Source: Siphonodentalium dalli (Eukaryota; Mollusca; Scaphopoda; Gadilida; Siphonodentaliidae). From it: 64,000 nucleotides of DNA. The translations under genes were made by a program, and so were the position numbers. Positions 60,085 to 64,000 of this stretch are shown piece after piece (position 1 is the stretch's first letter; the number at the start of each line of letters is the position of its first letter). The stretch covers positions 132,873,129 through 132,937,128 of the forward strand of contig CP136064.1 of assembly GCA_032622095.1 (NCBI GenBank), given 5' to 3'. The notes beneath the pieces were generated by a model. It saw only the letters and a program-made list of their open reading frames with translations, had not been told where the DNA came from and did not search any database.

Positions 60085-60800
60085 ATAGTATTCGACACGA
60101 CTCGTCGCATCAGTACTATAAGGTCGTAACTCCATTTTGGCGGGAAATGAGCCAAACTGTTTTTTGCATTGGATGGAAAATATTCTCACAAACCAGTGAC
60201 ATAAATGAAGTGTCGTATCTCCAGCGATCTTCACAATTATTCATGCTATAAGGTCGTATGTCCAACAGCAGCAAATCGGATGCTTCAGGTTGTCCGTGTG
60301 ACTTCTGTTTTGTCTTTGTAAATTATCAAATGTGTGCTATATAGTCGTATCTCCATGTTAGTCACGTGATCATTTGGTGATTTAAATTTCTGTATGATGA
60401 TGCACATGAGTGATTATTCATAATGTGAAATAGGCACTTTTTAGTTCATAGACACATGCGATTGCCACCATATTTAGCTTAATCTGTATTTATTAGCACA
60501 ACTTCCTTATAGCACGGAAACCAATCGTCGTTGGCGTACGCAAAAGGTCGTATCTCCAAACAAGTTATTGCTTTTTAAAAGAAAACGAGGGAGTAAACAG
60601 AAAAAATATGTGGTTCATTGGACGGCTAATGTCAGTTTTCATTGGGATAAATACAACAATACGTCATGCTTTGTCAACATTAGGAGAAATGTTGTCTGAA
60701 AACTTCAACCTTCATTTTCTCGGAAAGTTGAAAATGTGGGTTACGACATTATAGCACTGATGCGACGACGTTTCTGTACGACTCGATTACATGTATTGGG
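60085..60800. repeat. Element with recurring CTATAAGGTCGTATCTCCA motif
   Basis: The ends are loosely inverted: CGACTCGTCGCATCAGTACT at 60099 pairs with the complement of AGCACTGATGCGACGACG near 60753-60770. Inside, the motif occurs at about 60116, 60209, 60245, 60336 and 60538. A partial reverse copy (CTTCCTTATAGCACGG) lies near 60500. No protein is encoded; the 101-codon minus frame at 59929-60234 overlaps the motif and is doubtful. Confidence 0.6.
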
Positions 60801-61529
60801 AGTCTATAGCATATGCCCCTGCATGGACTGGTTGGTGTTACAGGCGGCGAGATGTGCCTTCTACTTCTCAAAATTTAATATATGATAATGTCAGGTCAAG
60901 GAAATCAGAAAATGGACTTTTAAAGCTGACTGTGATCTAGTGATTGATTTAGTCTTCACCCTCACTCACGATACAATTCTTGTCATCACAAAAAAGTAAC
61001 AAACATGCGAAGTTCAGTGAACTGGTGACTAAGTGAGTCTCCCATTCAGTCTCGACACACTGCAGATTGTATATTGTGAGGAAATGTTACCAACTTTACA
61101 TCTATGAATTTTGTTTTCTGCGATGGACATATCAACATAATACCTATAATGCATTAACCGTTAACGGTGATATTATTTACCATTCTATTAAACATTTCAT
61201 GATTCTAACACTGTATTTTCAGTTTAAGCATTAATCGGGATGGCAGCAATGCTATAATAGCAGCTATTTGTGGAAAAAATATTATTTATAGGTTGACTTT
61301 CTATTGTATTCTTGGATGACATATTGAAATCATCTATGCTATACATAGTTGACTGAAATGACCTTCTGCATGAGGTACTCCTAGATGGCCATATACGTTT
61401 TTAATCTGGTAGAATTTTCTTAGATCATGCCATGAATCTCTACTCTAGCTAGTACCTATGCCCGTAGAGAGTATACATTCCACGTTTTGCTGTTCTAATT
61501 AATTATACTATCCATATATTCACACCCTA
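60801..61529. other. Stretch without recognised feature
   Basis: A+T-rich intron sequence without a recognised repeat or gene. Confidence 0.4.
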
Positions 61530-62335
61530 TATACATATTCGCCATACCCATGGCCATATAGCCACTCGATATATGCATATACACCCCAGCCATGTCAATG
61601 GAGTTTAGTCAGGTGTACATATAGTCATCACCAATGACCATACAGCCCACCCATATGTAACAATACCCCACAACCACTCGCTGTATACTCATACATGCAT
61701 ACCATGACCATACAGCTACTCCATGTATACATACACACCCACCAATGACAATATATATCCAAGACACATATAAATATACATCCCGCCAATTACCAAAAGG
61801 GCACTCCATATATACCCACACGCTCAGACATCGACCCCAGCTATACCCCAGGCATGCATATACACTTAAATCATGGCCGTACTGTCATCCCATGTACACC
61901 TATACACATTACACATAGCCGTTCAACCACCCCCTATTTATCCATATACCCCACCCGTGATCGTACAGTCAGCACATGTATACATGTACACCCACCTGTG
62001 ACAATACAGCTACATATAAGACGCATGTGTACATCACACCCATTATCATACAGTCACTCCATATATACATAAATAGCACAGAGATGACAATGTAGCTACT
62101 TTAGTTATATCCACACACCACATCAATGTGCATACAGCCACATCTCGTATACCCGTACATCCACACACAACCACACGGTCATTCCCTGTATATATTTTCA
62201 CCTCCTCACACATGACCATACAGCCACTACTTGTATACATATACATCTCACAATATGGACAACTCACTCATGACCATATAGTCACTCCTTGTATACCTAT
62301 TCACCTCACATGCATGTGACCATAATGTAACTCCC
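61530..62335 (+). repeat. Minisatellite attached to REP copy 5
   Basis: About 800 bases of degenerate 45-50 bp units (CATGACCATACAGC.ACTCC, TGTATACATATACAC.CAC). It lies directly next to a REP body, as at 27.7 and 59.4 kb. Confidence 0.85.
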
Positions 62336-62339
62336 TGGC

Positions 62340-63260
62340 TGCCATCTTGACCTCCCTGTTGTATCAAGTTGATCAATTTTGTTCTTAATGGGCCAGAATA
62401 GCCAAATATTATGGTTCATCTCAGTTCCGTTTAAAAATTCTGCCCATTTCCTTTCAAAAATATGGCCAGAATCCCAAAAGAGGTTTTCAGCAAAATTCCA
62501 TGTTGCAGCTTTAAAATGAATTTGTCATGCCCCATACGGAACTGGGACAACTATATAGCATATTTAGTTGTCAGTTGATTATCTATCATGCATAAAACAA
62601 GTGAGTCACAACTTTTCGGAACAGCAGAGAATATTGTTCCGGTTATATGTGAAAAATGAACCTTTTACCAAAGTTGGTTGTCATTTTGGAAGCCAGCTTG
62701 AGTAATTTGGTATATAAACACCTTAGTGTGACCCATTTAAAATAGATCAAAACATTAAACACCTTTCATACCAAAGTTAGTTATATTTTACTTAAAAACA
62801 TGGTCCAAACCTGAAAAGTGAACTTTTTGCCGATATTTATATCAAGTTTGTGAGAGTAAAATCCAATAGTTTTGGTAATGTCAGTGGTTACAATACTAAC
62901 AATTAACCGTGGTCAATCAGACATTAGTATTTAATGGATATAAGGCATAATAGTCCATTCGATTCATCAACCACATCATGTAAGCGATTGCAGGGCACGC
63001 TGGGCAATATTTACAATTTTCCATATTTTAGCGGCCATTTTGGTGGCCATTTTGAACCAAAGTAACCATTTTAGTTCCAATGACTTGGAATATTCATGGG
63101 TCACTTACATAACACAGTTCTGCTCATTCCTTGTTGAAATATGACTAGAATCCCAATTGTGATTTTTGTGAATTTTTGTACCGCAATTGAAATATAAAAA
63201 TACAATATAAAGTCACAATTCTCAACCAGTTCCAAACAGCAGAAAGCACTGATATAGTTC
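62340..63260 (-). repeat. REP family, copy 5 (inverted)
   Basis: It carries the complement of the REP blocks (GTTCTTAATGGGCCAGAATA, CAGAATCCCAAAAGAGG, CATGCCCCATACGGAACTGG, TTTTCGGAACAGCAGAGAAT). It holds the empty site GAAATATGACTAGAATCCC that is filled by the SINE in copy 2. Confidence 0.75.
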
Positions 63261-63292
63261 TACAAAAATATCATAACCACCAAAAAATCCGC

Positions 63293-63352
63293 ATGGGGGG
63301 GGGGGAGAGGTCTACATGGGGGAGGTCTACATGGGGGGAGAGGTCTACATGC
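63293..63352 (+). repeat. Short G-rich tandem repeat
   Basis: Three units of GAGGTCTACATGGGGG follow a run of G. The Val-Asp-Leu-rich and Ser/Gly-rich frames over it are artefacts. Confidence 0.85.
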
Positions 63353-63925
63353 AGCTCAAGCTCTAACAGTGCGAGCAAATATTTTTTGGCTCTTTGCTCC
63401 GTTAACGTACGGAGTATTTTAACATTATATATATATATCAGTCGAAACTGCGAAAAGTACAATTTTAGCAAGGTATCGGCACTTTTTCTTCACATGAAGC
63501 ATCGCTTTGATCTGTATGCCCCGCATCTGAATCAGAAGGACCAGGGATGTCACTGGACCAAAATTGCCTGCCAATTTTGTTTTGCCAAATTCCAAAAAGG
63601 ACTTGTCAAATTGAATTGAGGGGTTCATTTCCGAAAATGTTGGTACAATTCTCATTAGAAGATAAAATATTCATATTTGAATATCTGTGCAGGTTTGTTA
63701 TATACTTCGAAGGCGTTTTAACAAAACCCCAATTACCAAAATATTTGCCAAATTAAATGATTGGCTGTCGTTGGCAAATTTGACGAGTGGCAGTGCGAAC
63801 CATACGTGAGAATGACCCATAACGTCGGGCTTTATTTATATAAGAAAGATGACCAGATTTGACATCACACAATTATGACATCACACATGTTATGACATCA
63901 CACACGTTATGCGAATCTTCCACAG

Positions 63926-64000
63926 GTCAGCTGGCTCCAGCTCTTCCGGGAAATTATGAACACACTAAAGATAGATGTGATGGTTGAGGATAACACACCT
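63926..64000 (+). CDS. M13 metallopeptidase (neprilysin-like), exon iv, runs off the window
   Basis: After the acceptor TCTTCCACAG (63925) the frame opens in phase 0 and encodes VSWLQLFREIMNTLKIDVMV plus EDNTP up to the window edge. M13 relatives have here the conserved '(I/F)(D/S)W..(Y/F)...' segment followed by a hydrophobic helix and the start of a V.V.. strand. The exon continues to the right, where the rest of the catalytic protein with the zinc ligands should be. Confidence 0.85.

Overview
The window is eukaryotic. Its only convincing host gene is split into short exons with GT..AG borders and very long introns, and almost everything else is transposon-derived or tandem repeat DNA. The base composition is A+T rich. 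Repeats such as the 'tagctcacctgag' head with a cgtccgtc stretch (49.5 kb), an env-like fragment and mixed non-LTR retrotransposons point to a lophotrochozoan animal, most likely a mollusc. That assignment is inference; no species is identified.

Host gene: four consecutive plus-strand exons (24872-25068, 47052-47201, 51984-52055, 63926-64000) encode the N-terminal lobe of an M13 metallopeptidase (neprilysin / endothelin-converting-enzyme family). All three introns seen are phase 0 and measure 21,983, 4,782 and 11,870 bp. The membrane anchor and earlier exons were not found, and the zinc-binding HExxH exon lies beyond the window.

Region 3.2-21.2 kb is a nested transposon stack. An old 5'-truncated non-LTR element (LINE-A, 4184-5770 plus 19009-20274) lies between two direct copies of a ~930-bp sequence (3244-4183 and 20275-21196), as if its insertion had duplicated ~930 bp of target. 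LINE-A is split by a large inverted duplication. Its core is a Polinton/Maverick-like element (7459-17632) folded into a palindrome with a centre near 9382. The core keeps only the Walker-B half of a packaging-type ATPase fused to a C2H2 finger and an unknown C-terminal region. LINE-A's 5' part is copied in inverted orientation on the far side (17633-19008). Three later insertions decorate the palindrome: LINE-C (5776-7458, 5-bp target duplication AGTAG) at the left junction, a full-length two-ORF LINE-B (10990-17400) in the right arm, and a hAT-like MITE (18198-18721).

Region 21.2-32 kb carries a TTAA-flanked MITE, a GC-rich fold-back, the first M13 exon, two copies of a composite repeat family (REP) with an attached minisatellite, an 88-bp tandem array and a tRNA-derived SINE whose exact limits are proved by an empty copy at 63.1 kb.

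Region 32.3-42.2 kb is a second ~10-kb palindrome with ~4-kb arms around a purine-rich 1.3-kb centre. Each arm holds one copy of a broken, unrecognised ORF. Its right arm runs into higher-order and ~182-bp tandem repeats (41.4-44.7 kb).

Region 44.7-64 kb holds an env-like fragment, a TIR element with 10-bp target duplications, a 1-kb minisatellite, a tRNA-containing fold-back, more REP copies, a complete hAT-like MITE and an element with a recurring CTATAAGGTCGTATCTCCA motif.
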